Positions 15,751-24,768 of a DNA stretch of 64,000 bases are shown here, piece by piece. The stretch covers positions 97,600 through 161,599 of the forward strand of contig NZ_JAEMQX010000002.1 in assembly GCF_016463645.1 (NCBI RefSeq), written 5' to 3'. The notes under the pieces are model-generated. The model was not told the DNA's origin. It saw only the letters and a program-made list of their open reading frames with translations, and did no database searches. The number at the start of each line of letters is the position of its first letter. Position 1 is the first letter of the stretch. The DNA comes from Sphingopyxis sp. Lineage in GTDB: Bacteria; Pseudomonadota; Alphaproteobacteria; Sphingomonadales; Sphingomonadaceae. Both the position numbers and the translations under genes were made by a program.

Positions 15751-18564
15751 ATGCGCCGTTTCCTGACCATCCTCTTGCTCGCAGCGAGCCCGCTGCCTTT
15801 CGCATCCGCCGCGGCGACCGAGGCCGAGACCGCCGCGCCATCGCTGCTCGCCGTCCCGCCGCTCGATTTCACCAAGCGCGTGCTCGCCAATGGCGCGACG
15901 ATTTACGCGATCCGCGACACCGGCACCGCGACGGTCTCGGTCAACATCTGGTACGACGTCGGGCAACGCGACGACCCGCCGGCGCGCGGCGGCTTTGCGC
16001 ACCTGTTCGAGCATCTGATGTTCAAGACGACCCGCAACCTGCCCGGCGGAGTGCTCGAAGCGGTCAACGCAATGGGCGGCAACACCAACGCCTCGACCCT
16101 GTTCGACTATACCGATTACTACATCACCGTTCCCGCGAACCAGCTCGAGGGCATGCTGTGGCTCGAGGGCGAGCGGCTCCGCAACCTCGTGATCGACGAA
16201 AAGTCCTTCCACTCCGAACGCGACGTCGTGAAGGAGGAACTGCGTCAGCGCGTCCTGTCGCAGCCCTATGGGCGCATCCTCTACACGCTGCTTCCCGCCT
16301 TCGCGTTCGACGGTCATCCCTATACCCGCCCGATCGGTGGCACGATCGCCGATCTCGACCAGGCCAAACTTGCCGACGTCCAGGCGTTTCACGAAGCCTA
16401 TTACCGGCCCGACAATGCGGTCTTCGTCGTCTCGGGCAATTTCGATCCGGCCCAGCTCGACGCGTGGGCCGACCGCTACCTCGGTTCGGTGCCGCGGCCG
16501 GGCCGCACGATCCCGCGCGATGCCGCGAAGGGCCGTCCGGTCGCGGCGCGGACGATCGACGCCTATGCGCCGAACGTTCCGCTGCCCGCGGTTGCCTTCG
16601 CCTGGCGCGCGCCTTTCGCCGCCGACACCGACGCGGCGGGGATCGATCTGATCGAGGCGGTGCTCACGCGCGGTGCCGCATCGCGCCTGCGACGCCATCT
16701 GGTCGACGAAAAGGGCGTCGCCTCGGCAATCAGCAACTACAACCTTCCCGCCCGCGACGGCCATGCCTTTGCGCTCGTCGTGACGCTTGCGAAGGGTCGC
16801 GACCTCGCCGACGCCGAAGCGGCGCTTGGCGCCGAGATCGCGCGGCTTCGCGACACACCGCTGCTCCCGGCCGAGCTCGACGCGGTCAAGAACGGCCTGT
16901 TCGGCGACGCGCTTGCGCGGCGCGAGACCGCGCGCGGCCGCGCCTACGAGCTTGGCGGCGGCGCCGCGCTGACCGGCGACCCGTCGCTCGCCGATGCGCG
17001 GCTCGCCGCTATCCGCCGCATGACCCCCGCCGACCTCCAGCGCGTCGCGCAGAACTGGCTCGACGACAGGAAAAGGGTGACGCTGCGCTACCGCGACGAA
17101 AGCCTGCGTCCTGCGGGCTATACCGGCGACAATGCCCCCGACGTATCGAAAATGGGTCCCGCGGTCCCTCCGGCAAGCCAGCCGCCGGTCGTCATCGCAA
17201 GCGAGAGCGCCCGCGAGGCCCGCCCCGGTCCCGCCGCGGCCCTCCCGTCAGTCGCGCCTGTACTCTCCGAGCGCCGCCTCGCCAACGGGCTGCGCGTCGT
17301 CGTCGCCCAATCGTCGAAGGTTCCGCTCGCTAGCGTCCGGCTGGTGATAGACGGCGGCGATGCGGCGGACCCCGCTGGCCAGGCCGGCCGTGGCGACATG
17401 GCAGCGGCGATGGCGCTCAAGGGCGCGGGCGGACGCAGCGCCGACCGGATCGCCAGCGACATCGCGGCGCTCGGCGGTACGATCGGCGCAAGCTCGGACG
17501 CCGACGCGACGGTCTTTTCGGTCAACGCGCCGGCCGCCAATATCGAAGCCGCGGCGCGCATCCTTGCCGACGTCGCAACGCATCCCGATTTCCCCGGCGA
17601 CGCACTCGAAGGCATCCGCGGCCAGCAGATGTCCGCCATCGCCGTCGCCGCGAAACAACCGATGCAAGCCGCGATGCGCGCGCTGCCCGCCGCGATCTTC
17701 GGCAAGACGCCCTATGGCGCAGTTCCCACGACCGCGAGTCTGGGCGCGCTAACGCGCGACAGCATCGCCGCCGCGCAACGAGAGAGCTGGAGCCCGAATG
17801 CCGCAACGCTGATCGTCACCGGCGCGCTGGCTCCCGAGGCCGGGTTCGCGCTCGCCGAGCGCAGCTTCGGTGCGTGGAAGGGGAGCGGGACAGCCTTCCC
17901 CTCCCCGACGCCGCGCGGCACGGTCTCCACCACTCCGCGTGTCATCGCGGTCGATATGCCCGGCGTCGCGCAAGCTGCGGTGATCGCCGCGTTGCCCGCT
18001 GCCGGACGGCGCGATGCGGACTGGCCGTCGCTCCGCATCGCCAACGCCGCCCTCGGCGGCGGTTTCCAAGGCTGGCTGACGCAGGAGATCCGCGTCAAGC
18101 GCGGTCTCACCTATGGCGCTGGCAGCTTGCTCGACAGCCGCCGCGATGCCGCGCTCCTGATGGCTGTGACGCAGACCAAGACGGCCTCGGCAAACGAGGT
18201 GGTCGGACTGATCCTCGATCAGATCGATCGCTTTGGCAGCGAACCGGTCGACGCAGGACGTGCGGCCGAACGCAGCGTCTTTCTTGCGAACGGCTTGTCA
18301 GGGCAGACGGAGCGCGCTGCCGGGCTTGCCGACTATCTGGCGACGCTGGTCGCGAGCGGCGCGCCGCTCGACGCGCTGCCCGCCGAGCTCGCTTCGTCAG
18401 CGCCCCCCTCACCCGAGCGTATCGCCGCCGCGATCGCCGCGCATCTGCGTGCCGATCAGGCGACGATCATCGTCGCCGGCGATTCAAGCCAATGGGCCGG
18501 CGCGCTCCGCGAACGTTTCCCGGCGCTCGAGCTGATCGATATCGATGGGAAGCCCTTGCCCTGA
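15751..18564 (+). CDS. M16 (pitrilysin-like) zinc metallopeptidase, two-repeat
   Basis: A 937-residue exported peptidase with two tandem M16 halves. The signal peptide is about residues 1-21. The N-terminal half carries the inverted zinc motif HLFEH (H84, E87, H88) and the third-ligand region SERDVVKEELRQR. The C-terminal half (from about residue 500) begins RRLANGLRVVVAQSSKVPLASVRLVID and has no HxxEH, so it is the non-catalytic partner, as usual for fused PqqL/pitrilysin-type enzymes. It probably degrades medium-sized peptides in the periplasm. AAGGAAA precedes the start. It ends 10 nt before the convergent stop of the degenerate amidohydrolase gene. Confidence 0.93.
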   Translation: MRRFLTILLLAASPLPFASAAATEAETAAPSLLAVPPLDFTKRVLANGATIYAIRDTGTATVSVNIWYDVGQRDDPPARGGFAHLFEHLMFKTTRNLPGGVLEAVNAMGGNTNASTLFDYTDYYITVPANQLEGMLWLEGERLRNLVIDEKSFHSERDVVKEELRQRVLSQPYGRILYTLLPAFAFDGHPYTRPIGGTIADLDQAKLADVQAFHEAYYRPDNAVFVVSGNFDPAQLDAWADRYLGSVPRPGRTIPRDAAKGRPVAARTIDAYAPNVPLPAVAFAWRAPFAADTDAAGIDLIEAVLTRGAASRLRRHLVDEKGVASAISNYNLPARDGHAFALVVTLAKGRDLADAEAALGAEIARLRDTPLLPAELDAVKNGLFGDALARRETARGRAYELGGGAALTGDPSLADARLAAIRRMTPADLQRVAQNWLDDRKRVTLRYRDESLRPAGYTGDNAPDVSKMGPAVPPASQPPVVIASESAREARPGPAAALPSVAPVLSERRLANGLRVVVAQSSKVPLASVRLVIDGGDAADPAGQAGRGDMAAAMALKGAGGRSADRIASDIAALGGTIGASSDADATVFSVNAPAANIEAAARILADVATHPDFPGDALEGIRGQQMSAIAVAAKQPMQAAMRALPAAIFGKTPYGAVPTTASLGALTRDSIAAAQRESWSPNAATLIVTGALAPEAGFALAERSFGAWKGSGTAFPSPTPRGTVSTTPRVIAVDMPGVAQAAVIAALPAAGRRDADWPSLRIANAALGGGFQGWLTQEIRVKRGLTYGAGSLLDSRRDAALLMAVTQTKTASANEVVGLILDQIDRFGSEPVDAGRAAERSVFLANGLSGQTERAAGLADYLATLVASGAPLDALPAELASSAPPSPERIAAAIAAHLRADQATIIVAGDSSQWAGALRERFPALELIDIDGKPLP

Positions 18565-18574
18565 CCGCAACGGG

Positions 18575-19840
18575 TCAGGGTGATGGCGGCATGTACCGGT
18601 CGCGCAAATCGAGCGGGCGGGCGGTCAGCGGCTTTTCCACCCCCTCGACGAACAGCGCCTGTGGCTGCGACAGCGGTTCGAGCGGATCGCCGTTCCACAG
18701 CACGAGGTCGGCGGCGCGCCCCGCCTCCAGCGTCCCGACACGGTCGGCGACGCCGAAGACGCGCGCGGGATTGACGGTGATCGCCGCCACCGCGGCCTCA
18801 TGCGGCAAGCCCCAGGCGACGGCGTTGCCCGCACCATAGCGCAATTCGCGCGCGCGATGCGCGACGCCGCTTCCCGTCTTGATGACGATAGTTACCCCCG
18901 CGGCGTGAAGCCGCGCGGCATTTTCCATCGTCGCGCCAAGCTCGGAGAAGCTGCGCGGCAGATCGGCGAGCGGGTCGAGGATGACGGGGACGTTCGCCGC
19001 GGATATCTCGTCCGCGACGCGCCACCCCTCCTCCGCACCGTCGATGATGACGCGCAGCTTCTCTTCGCGCGCGAGCGCGATCATTTCGCTGATGTCCGAC
19101 GCCCGGTCGACCTTGACGATCAGCGGCATGCGCCCCTGAACCACCGGTACAAGCGCCTCGAGGTCAACGCGCGACAAGCTCTGCGGCCGCCCTTCGCCGC
19201 GATCATATGCCGCGCGGTGCGCAGCAAAATGGCGAACGTCGGCCAATGTCGTACGCAGCTGGACGATCGCCGATCCGCGCGCGCCGCCCGCGCGCCCGGC
19301 ACCGCCCTCGCCCATCTCCAGCACCATGGCGGCGCGCGGACGCGTCACCATCTGCGGCCGCTGGGCAAGATCGATCACCGCGGCCTGCCCGGCGAATTGC
19401 AGCGCGCGCCCGCGACGGTCGTCATAGGGCGGCGTGGTCACCGCGTGGGTGATGCCCGCCAGCCGCGATACAGGCAGCAGGATCGAGTCGGGATTGAGGC
19501 CGAGCGAAATGTCGAAGCCCGCGCTGATCGCCGCGCTGTGCGTCGCTCGATCCGCGCTCGTCGGAACCTGGCTGACCTCGACCGCTCCCAGCGTGCTGTC
19601 GGCCTGGATAAAGCCCGGAGTCACGACCCCGCCGCGCCCGTCGATGACCCGCGCATCGGCCGGGACCGCGACACGGGCGCCGAGCGCCGCGATGCGTCCG
19701 TCGCGGATCACGATCGTCCCCCCGTCGATTTCTCCGGCGCCCGTCATCGTCATCAGCCGCGCATCGACGATCGCGATCGTCTCGGCCGAAGCGGGCGCCG
19801 CGAGAAGAAGCGCTACGAGCGCGGCGAGCCGGCGGGTCAT
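18575..19840 (-). CDS. Amidohydrolase-like protein, HxH motif lost (type B')
   Basis: A 421-residue exported protein with signal peptide (about 1-19, ending ASAE). The fold signature is amidohydrolase: the N-terminal metal-dependent beta-sandwich with TIVIRDGRIAALGARV and the C-terminal NPARVFGVADRVGTLEAGRAADLVLWNGDPL. Where the superfamily has an HxH dyad after TPGFI, this protein has QADSTLG, so metals probably do not bind normally. It is the last gene of a five-gene operon; its ATG overlaps the stop of the intact type A' gene by 4 nt. A heteromeric complex with type A is a reasonable inference. Its close relative lies at 21956-23233. Confidence 0.9.
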   Translation of the reverse strand: MTRRLAALVALLLAAPASAETIAIVDARLMTMTGAGEIDGGTIVIRDGRIAALGARVAVPADARVIDGRGGVVTPGFIQADSTLGAVEVSQVPTSADRATHSAAISAGFDISLGLNPDSILLPVSRLAGITHAVTTPPYDDRRGRALQFAGQAAVIDLAQRPQMVTRPRAAMVLEMGEGGAGRAGGARGSAIVQLRTTLADVRHFAAHRAAYDRGEGRPQSLSRVDLEALVPVVQGRMPLIVKVDRASDISEMIALAREEKLRVIIDGAEEGWRVADEISAANVPVILDPLADLPRSFSELGATMENAARLHAAGVTIVIKTGSGVAHRARELRYGAGNAVAWGLPHEAAVAAITVNPARVFGVADRVGTLEAGRAADLVLWNGDPLEPLSQPQALFVEGVEKPLTARPLDLRDRYMPPSP

Positions 19841-21240
19841 CTTTTCTCTCCGGGTTGGCCAAGCAGGAAGTCGGAATGGCGGCGATAGCGCACGTCGGCG
19901 CGGTCGAAAACGATGCCGCCGTCGATCCAGACCCTTTCGGCGCGCGCATAGATGCTGAACGGGTCGTGGCTCCACAATACGACATCGGCATTCTTGCCGG
20001 GCTCGATCGTGCCGACGCGATCGGCGATGCCGAGCGCCTTCGCCGGATTGGCGGTGAACCAGCGGATCGCATCGGCCTTGTTGATCCGGATGCCCGCGCG
20101 CCATGCTGCCGACAGCGCCGCCGCGGCTTCTTGGTTCAGTCGCTGGATGACGATCGGATCGTCCGAATGGATGATCGCACAGCCGCCCGCCGCGTGGACC
20201 AGCGCCGCATTCTCCTCGATCGCATCGAACACCTCCATCTTGTATCCCCACCAACTGGCCCAGGTGGCGACGCAAATGTCTTCCTTCTCCAGCAACGGCG
20301 CGATCTTGTACGCCTCGTTGGCGTGATGGAAGGTACGGATTTTGAACCCGAATTCGCGCGAGACATCGATCATGTTCGCCATCTCGTCGGCGCGATAGCA
20401 ATGATTCTGGACGAGGATTTCGCCCTTCAGCACCCCGGCGAGCGTTTCGAGCTGCAAGTCGCGCTTCGGCGCTTCGCCGGTCCGGCCGGACGCCTCCCAT
20501 TTGTCCCGGCGGCGCGCATAGTCCTGTGCGTCGATCCACGCCTTGCGATAGCCCGCGACATTGCCCATTCGCGTCGCTGGCGAGCGCCCCTTGCCGCCAT
20601 AGACGCGCTTGGGATTCTCCCCGCACGCGATCTTCAGGCCATAGGGGGCGCCCGGGAACTTCATTCCCTGCATCGTCACCGAGGGCACGTTCTTCAACGT
20701 CACCGTCCGCCCGCCGAACAGATTTCCCGATCCGGGCAGGATCATCATCGTCGTGACGCCAGCCTCGCGCGCGGCATCGAAACCGGGATCCTGCGGCCAG
20801 ACCGAATGCTCGACCCACACCAGCGCGGTATTGGGATCGGTCATCTCGTTGACGTCGTTATGCGCGTCGACCGACTCGGGCTGTGCCCAAGCCCCGAGAT
20901 GCGAGTGCGCATCGATGACCCCCGGGGTTACCCATTTGCCGCGCGCATCGATCGTCCGATAGCCGTCCGGCACCGCGAGCGACGCGCCGACGGCGGCAAT
21001 CTTGCCGCCCTCCATCAGCACGGTACCGTTCGCGATCTCTTCGCCCGTCGCGGTCAGCACGGTGGCACCCACCAACGCGACGCGCTCGACAGCGGGCGCA
21101 TGATAGGTGCTGGGATAGGGATCGCGGTCGAATACCGGCGCCGCGTCGGCGGCGGGCGCCGACGCCGGTTGCGGGCGCCCGGACGCGGCGCATCCGGCCA
21201 GCGCGGTGGCCGTGAGAAGGACGAACGCCGCGCGCCTCAT
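19837..21240 (-). CDS. Amidohydrolase lipoprotein, COG1228 (type A')
   Basis: A 467-residue protein with a lipobox (ATALAGC, C17), so it is probably anchored in a membrane facing the periplasm. Metal-binding landmarks are present: TPGVIDAHSHLG (HxH), QNHCYRADEM, FHHANEAYKI and AIIHSDD. It is a very close relative of the gene at 23230-24615: both share GVTTMMILPGSGNLFGGR-type and GGKGRSPATRMGNVAGYRKAW-type stretches. The family comprises imidazolonepropionase-like and dipeptide-hydrolysing amidohydrolases. It overlaps both neighbours by 4 nt. The substrate is unknown; a peptide or amide is likely given the neighbours. Confidence 0.92.
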   Translation of the reverse strand: MRRAAFVLLTATALAGCAASGRPQPASAPAADAAPVFDRDPYPSTYHAPAVERVALVGATVLTATGEEIANGTVLMEGGKIAAVGASLAVPDGYRTIDARGKWVTPGVIDAHSHLGAWAQPESVDAHNDVNEMTDPNTALVWVEHSVWPQDPGFDAAREAGVTTMMILPGSGNLFGGRTVTLKNVPSVTMQGMKFPGAPYGLKIACGENPKRVYGGKGRSPATRMGNVAGYRKAWIDAQDYARRRDKWEASGRTGEAPKRDLQLETLAGVLKGEILVQNHCYRADEMANMIDVSREFGFKIRTFHHANEAYKIAPLLEKEDICVATWASWWGYKMEVFDAIEENAALVHAAGGCAIIHSDDPIVIQRLNQEAAAALSAAWRAGIRINKADAIRWFTANPAKALGIADRVGTIEPGKNADVVLWSHDPFSIYARAERVWIDGGIVFDRADVRYRRHSDFLLGQPGEKR

Positions 21241-21959
21241 TTGGCGTCGGGGGTAACCGAGCGGATCACGCCGCCCTTGTCGTCGAGGAAGTCGATCGAC
21301 GCCTTGCCGTCGGGAGTGACCTTCATCAGGATGCGCGGACGCCCCATCGCGTCGTTCAGCATCACCGCCGACTCGCGGTCGCGGGTCTTGCCGACATACA
21401 GGCGCTGACGACCAAAGCTGCCGTCGGCCTGCACCTTTTGCAGCGCGGCGGTCTTTTCGGGCCCGTCGGGCATTTTCGACAGCCGCTCGGCCATGTCGAA
21501 ATCGAGCGCCGCGTCGGGGCGGTCGTTGACGACCATCGCGGCCCAGCGCCGACCGTCATATTCGCTCTGCGTCAGCTGGATGACCTGATCCTGCTCATAT
21601 TGGTCGAAGCTCAGATGGCCGCCGCCCGATACCTTGCCGTCGGGGCCCTTCTGGCCGCTGAAGGTCAGCCCGCCGTTTTCGGATCCTTCGTTGTTGTAGA
21701 AGATGATCCCGGCGCCGCGGTTGCCGCTCGGATGCGGGCGTTCCTTGCCGTGCATGATGATACCCGGCGAGCGGCTGGTGTTCGACACGATCATGCGGAT
21801 CGTCCCGTCATCCTCGCGAATGTTGATCCGCTTGACGTCGATCTCGTCGAAAGCCGCCTTGGCGGGTGCGGTGTCGGCGCCGGCGCTGGTCGCCATGGCG
21901 ATCGCGCAGGCGGCTGTGAGCACGCCTGAATAAAGGACGAGAAGGCGATTGGCGTTCAT
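21237..21959 (-). CDS. Exported protein of unknown function (type C)
   Basis: A 240-residue protein with a signal peptide (about 1-29). Conserved-looking blocks are FDEIDVKRINIREDDGTIR, HGKERPHPSGNRGAG, NGGLTF, LSFDQYEQDQVIQL, YVGKTRDRESAVMLND and GRPRILMKVTPDGKASI. The same blocks occur in the same order in the gene at 43064-43789, so the two define a family found twice here. No catalytic motif is recognised; beta-rich composition suggests a binding or scaffold protein. It sits between the two amidohydrolase pairs and overlaps both neighbours by 4 nt, so it is probably made in fixed ratio with them. Confidence 0.85.
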   Translation of the reverse strand: MNANRLLVLYSGVLTAACAIAMATSAGADTAPAKAAFDEIDVKRINIREDDGTIRMIVSNTSRSPGIIMHGKERPHPSGNRGAGIIFYNNEGSENGGLTFSGQKGPDGKVSGGGHLSFDQYEQDQVIQLTQSEYDGRRWAAMVVNDRPDAALDFDMAERLSKMPDGPEKTAALQKVQADGSFGRQRLYVGKTRDRESAVMLNDAMGRPRILMKVTPDGKASIDFLDDKGGVIRSVTPDAK

Positions 21960-23233
21960 GGCGTTTCTCCATTGGCAGAAGGCGGGATGGCGGAAAGATA
22001 GCGGTCGCGAAGCTCGGTCGCGCGCGACGTCATCGGCTGCGCCTCGCCGCGGATGAAGATCGCGGTCGGGCGCGCGAGTGTGTCGAGCGGATCGCCGTCC
22101 CAGATCACGACGTCGCCCTCCTTGCCCGCTTCCAGCGAACCGATACGGTCGGCGAGCCCGAAAATGCGCGCGGGGTTGATCGTGATCGCGGCGAGTGCCG
22201 CCTTCCGGTCGAGCCCGTTCGCGGCGGCGTTGCCTGCATTGTAACGCATCTCGCGCTCGCGATGATTGCCATTGCCTTCGATCGCGATGATGACGCCCGC
22301 GGCGGCGAGGCGTGCGGCGTTGGTCAGGGTCGCACCCAGCATCTCGAACGACGCCGGGGTATTTTCGACCGGCGTCAGAAGAACCGGAACCCCCGCGGCG
22401 GCGATCTCGCCCGCGACGCGCCAGCCCTCGCTCGCACTTTCGAGAATCAGCTTCAGCCGTTCTTCGCGGCCGAGCGCCAGCGCATCGCGAATGTCGGCCG
22501 CTCGGTTCACACTGACGAGCAGCGGCATCCGTCCCTCGACGACCGGGATCAGCGCGTCCATGTCGGCGCGCGACAGGGTATAATCGCGCGTTTTGCCGCG
22601 ATCATAAGCCGCGCGCCGCGCCTTGTAATCGCGCACCTCGGCAAAAAGCGCGCGCAGCGCGACCAGTTCGGCGGCGCGGGCGCCACCCGCGCGCTCGGCG
22701 CCCGCGTCACCCATGTCAAGCACCATCGCGACACCGCGCTTCATCAGCATCGCGCGCCCATCGAGCGCGACCGCGGCCGCTTGTCCCGCGAAAAGCAGCT
22801 CGCGGTCGCTCCTGTCCTTATAGGCCGGCGTCGTGATGGCGCGGGTGATGCCGCCGAGCCGCGCGACGGGGATCAGCAGCGAGTCGGGATTGAGGCCATA
22901 GCCCGCATCGAAAGCCGCGCTGAAGTCGGTCGCGGCGGTCCCGCGATCGTCGGTTGTCTCGACCGAGCGCACCTCGATCAGCCCGAGGGCCGTACCCGTC
23001 GCGACGAGCCCGGGGGTCACGATCTTGCCGGTCGCATCGACGGTCTTCGCATCGGCGGGGACGGCGATATCCGCTCCGACCGCGACAATCCGTCCATCGC
23101 GGATCACCACCGTGCCGCGCTCCATCTCGCCCGCCGGTCCCATGGTGACCACACGCCCTCCGGTGATCGCGACGGTTTCGGCCGCAGCGGGCGCAGCGGC
23201 GAGGGCCAGCGCAGCGGCTAGCAGGCGGATCAT
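21956..23233 (-). CDS. Amidohydrolase-like protein, HxH motif lost (type B)
   Basis: A 425-residue exported protein with signal peptide (about 1-19, ending AAAE). It has the same layout as the protein encoded at 18575-19840: GTVVIRDGRIVAVGAD near the N-terminus, NPARIFGLADRIGSLEAGKEGDVVIWDGDPL near the C-terminus, and a family stretch AMVLDMGDAGAERAGGAR. The canonical HxH after TPG is replaced by LVATGTALG. It is therefore probably a pseudoenzyme or uses a different chemistry. It overlaps the type A gene upstream and the type C gene downstream by 4 nt each. Confidence 0.9.
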   Translation of the reverse strand: MIRLLAAALALAAAPAAAETVAITGGRVVTMGPAGEMERGTVVIRDGRIVAVGADIAVPADAKTVDATGKIVTPGLVATGTALGLIEVRSVETTDDRGTAATDFSAAFDAGYGLNPDSLLIPVARLGGITRAITTPAYKDRSDRELLFAGQAAAVALDGRAMLMKRGVAMVLDMGDAGAERAGGARAAELVALRALFAEVRDYKARRAAYDRGKTRDYTLSRADMDALIPVVEGRMPLLVSVNRAADIRDALALGREERLKLILESASEGWRVAGEIAAAGVPVLLTPVENTPASFEMLGATLTNAARLAAAGVIIAIEGNGNHREREMRYNAGNAAANGLDRKAALAAITINPARIFGLADRIGSLEAGKEGDVVIWDGDPLDTLARPTAIFIRGEAQPMTSRATELRDRYLSAIPPSANGETP

Positions 23234-24615
23234 CGCGCGAACTCCTGCCCCGGCTGCCCGACCACGAAGTCCGACGGTCTCTGGTAGCGCGGGTCGCTCC
23301 GGTCCCACTGGATCACCCCGTCGACCCAGACGCGATCGGCGAGCGCATACACGCTGAACGGGTTCGCGCTCCACAGCACGACGTCGGCCATCTTGCCGGG
23401 CTCGAGCGTGCCGACCTTGTCGGCGATGCCCATCGCCTTCGCGGGATTTGCGGTAACCCACCTGATCGCCTCGCCACGACTTATGGACAGGCCGGCGTGG
23501 TTGGCGGCGGTCATCGCGATTCCGGCTTCCTGATTGAGCCGCTGGACAAGCAGGCCGTCGTCCGAATGGATGATAGCGCAGCCACCGGCGGCGTCGATCA
23601 TGGGGGCATTCTCCTCGATCCCGTCGAGCGATTCCATCTTGGCGCCCCAGCTGTTCGCCCAGGTCGCGACGCAAATATCTTCCTTCGCGAGCAGCGGCGC
23701 GATCTTGAACGCCTCATTGGCGTGGTGGAACGCGCGGATTTTGAACCCGAACTCGCGCGCGACATCGATCATCACCGCCATCTCGTCGGCGCGGTAGCAG
23801 TGGTTCTGGACGAGGATCTCACCGCGCAGCACGCCGGCGAGCGTTTCGAGCTGCAGGTCGCGCTTCGGTGGATCGCCGGCCTTGCCGCCCGCGTCCCACC
23901 TGTCCTGTCGGCGGACGTAATCGGCGGCGTCGATCCACGCCTTGCGATATCCCGCGACATTGCCCATCCGCGTCGCGGGCGAGCGTCCCTTGCCGCCATA
24001 GACGCGCTTCGGATTCTCCCCGCACGCGATCTTCAGGCCATAGGGCGCGCCCGGGAACTTCATCCCTTGCGTCGTCACCGACGGCACATTCTTCAGCGTC
24101 ACCGAACGGCCGCCGAACAGGTTGGCCGAACCGGGAAGGATCATCAGGCTGGTCACCCCGCCGGCCCGTGCGAGGCGGAACTTCGGATCCTGCGGCCATA
24201 CCGAATGTTCGGCCCAGACCTCTGCCGTGTTCGGCGACACGGCTTCGTTGCCGTCCTCGTGCGACGGCGTCGCAGGCGACGGATAAACGCCGAGGTGCGA
24301 ATGCGCGTCGATGATCCCGGGGGTCACCCATTTGCCGCGACCGTCCACCCGGGCATAGCCTTCGGGCACGGGGAGCTTCGCACCCACCGCCTCGATCTTG
24401 CCGCTTGCGATCAAGACCGTCGCGTCGGCGATTTCGGCGCCGGTGCCCGTGAGTACCGTCGCGCCGACGAGCGCCAGTGGACCCGATGCGGCGGGGCGAT
24501 AAGTCGCCGGGAAGGGATCATCGGGTGCGCCAGGGGCCGCGATCGCGGCACCGGCAGTCGCCAGCGATATCATCGCGATGCACGCCCGGCCCAGATGCTT
24601 CATCGTCGACGTCAT
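23230..24615 (-). CDS. Amidohydrolase, COG1228 (type A), first gene of operon
   Basis: A 461-residue exported amidohydrolase with signal peptide (about 1-30, ending AIAAPG). Metal landmarks are intact: TPGIIDAHSHLG, QNHCYRADEM, FHHANEAFKI and AIIHSDD. Unlike its relative at 19837-21240 it has no lipobox. ATG 24615 (MTSTMKHLG) has GGGGAGG 8 nt upstream; ATG 24603 is a poorer choice. It leads the A-B-C-A'-B' operon and is divergent from the aminotransferase/ABC operon across a 153-nt region with a 12-bp inverted repeat. The likely role is hydrolysis of a peptide or amide bond in the periplasm. Confidence 0.92.
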   Translation of the reverse strand: MTSTMKHLGRACIAMISLATAGAAIAAPGAPDDPFPATYRPAASGPLALVGATVLTGTGAEIADATVLIASGKIEAVGAKLPVPEGYARVDGRGKWVTPGIIDAHSHLGVYPSPATPSHEDGNEAVSPNTAEVWAEHSVWPQDPKFRLARAGGVTSLMILPGSANLFGGRSVTLKNVPSVTTQGMKFPGAPYGLKIACGENPKRVYGGKGRSPATRMGNVAGYRKAWIDAADYVRRQDRWDAGGKAGDPPKRDLQLETLAGVLRGEILVQNHCYRADEMAVMIDVAREFGFKIRAFHHANEAFKIAPLLAKEDICVATWANSWGAKMESLDGIEENAPMIDAAGGCAIIHSDDGLLVQRLNQEAGIAMTAANHAGLSISRGEAIRWVTANPAKAMGIADKVGTLEPGKMADVVLWSANPFSVYALADRVWVDGVIQWDRSDPRYQRPSDFVVGQPGQEFAR

Positions 24616-24653
24616 TTTATCGCCTCCCCGATCTGCATGAGTGACGAACACCC

Positions 24654-24698
24654 CGAATCCGCCATTCGTTTTTTGGTCGGTCGGCGATGGCGGATTCG
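24654..24698. promoter_or_regulatory. 12-bp inverted repeat in divergent control region
   Basis: CGAATCCGCCAT (24654-24665) and ATGGCGGATTCG (24687-24698) are perfect 12-bp inverted repeats separated by 21 nt that include a T6 run. It lies between the amidohydrolase operon and the aminotransferase/ABC operon. It may be an operator with two half-sites about three helical turns apart (centre to centre 33 nt) or a hairpin. The core recurs at 14269-14297. Confidence 0.55.
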
Positions 24699-24768
24699 CC
24701 GCCCCGAACCATCGTTCTCGGCAGGGTGAGATGTTCCGCGCCAGGCGGGGCAATGGAGGGGCCGAAAT

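Noticed and set aside
18575..20818. A 747-residue version of the type B' amidohydrolase with a long N-terminal extension
   Set aside because: The extension lies in an alternative frame of the type A' gene; the ATG at 19840 has a signal peptide directly after it and the usual 4-nt overlap.
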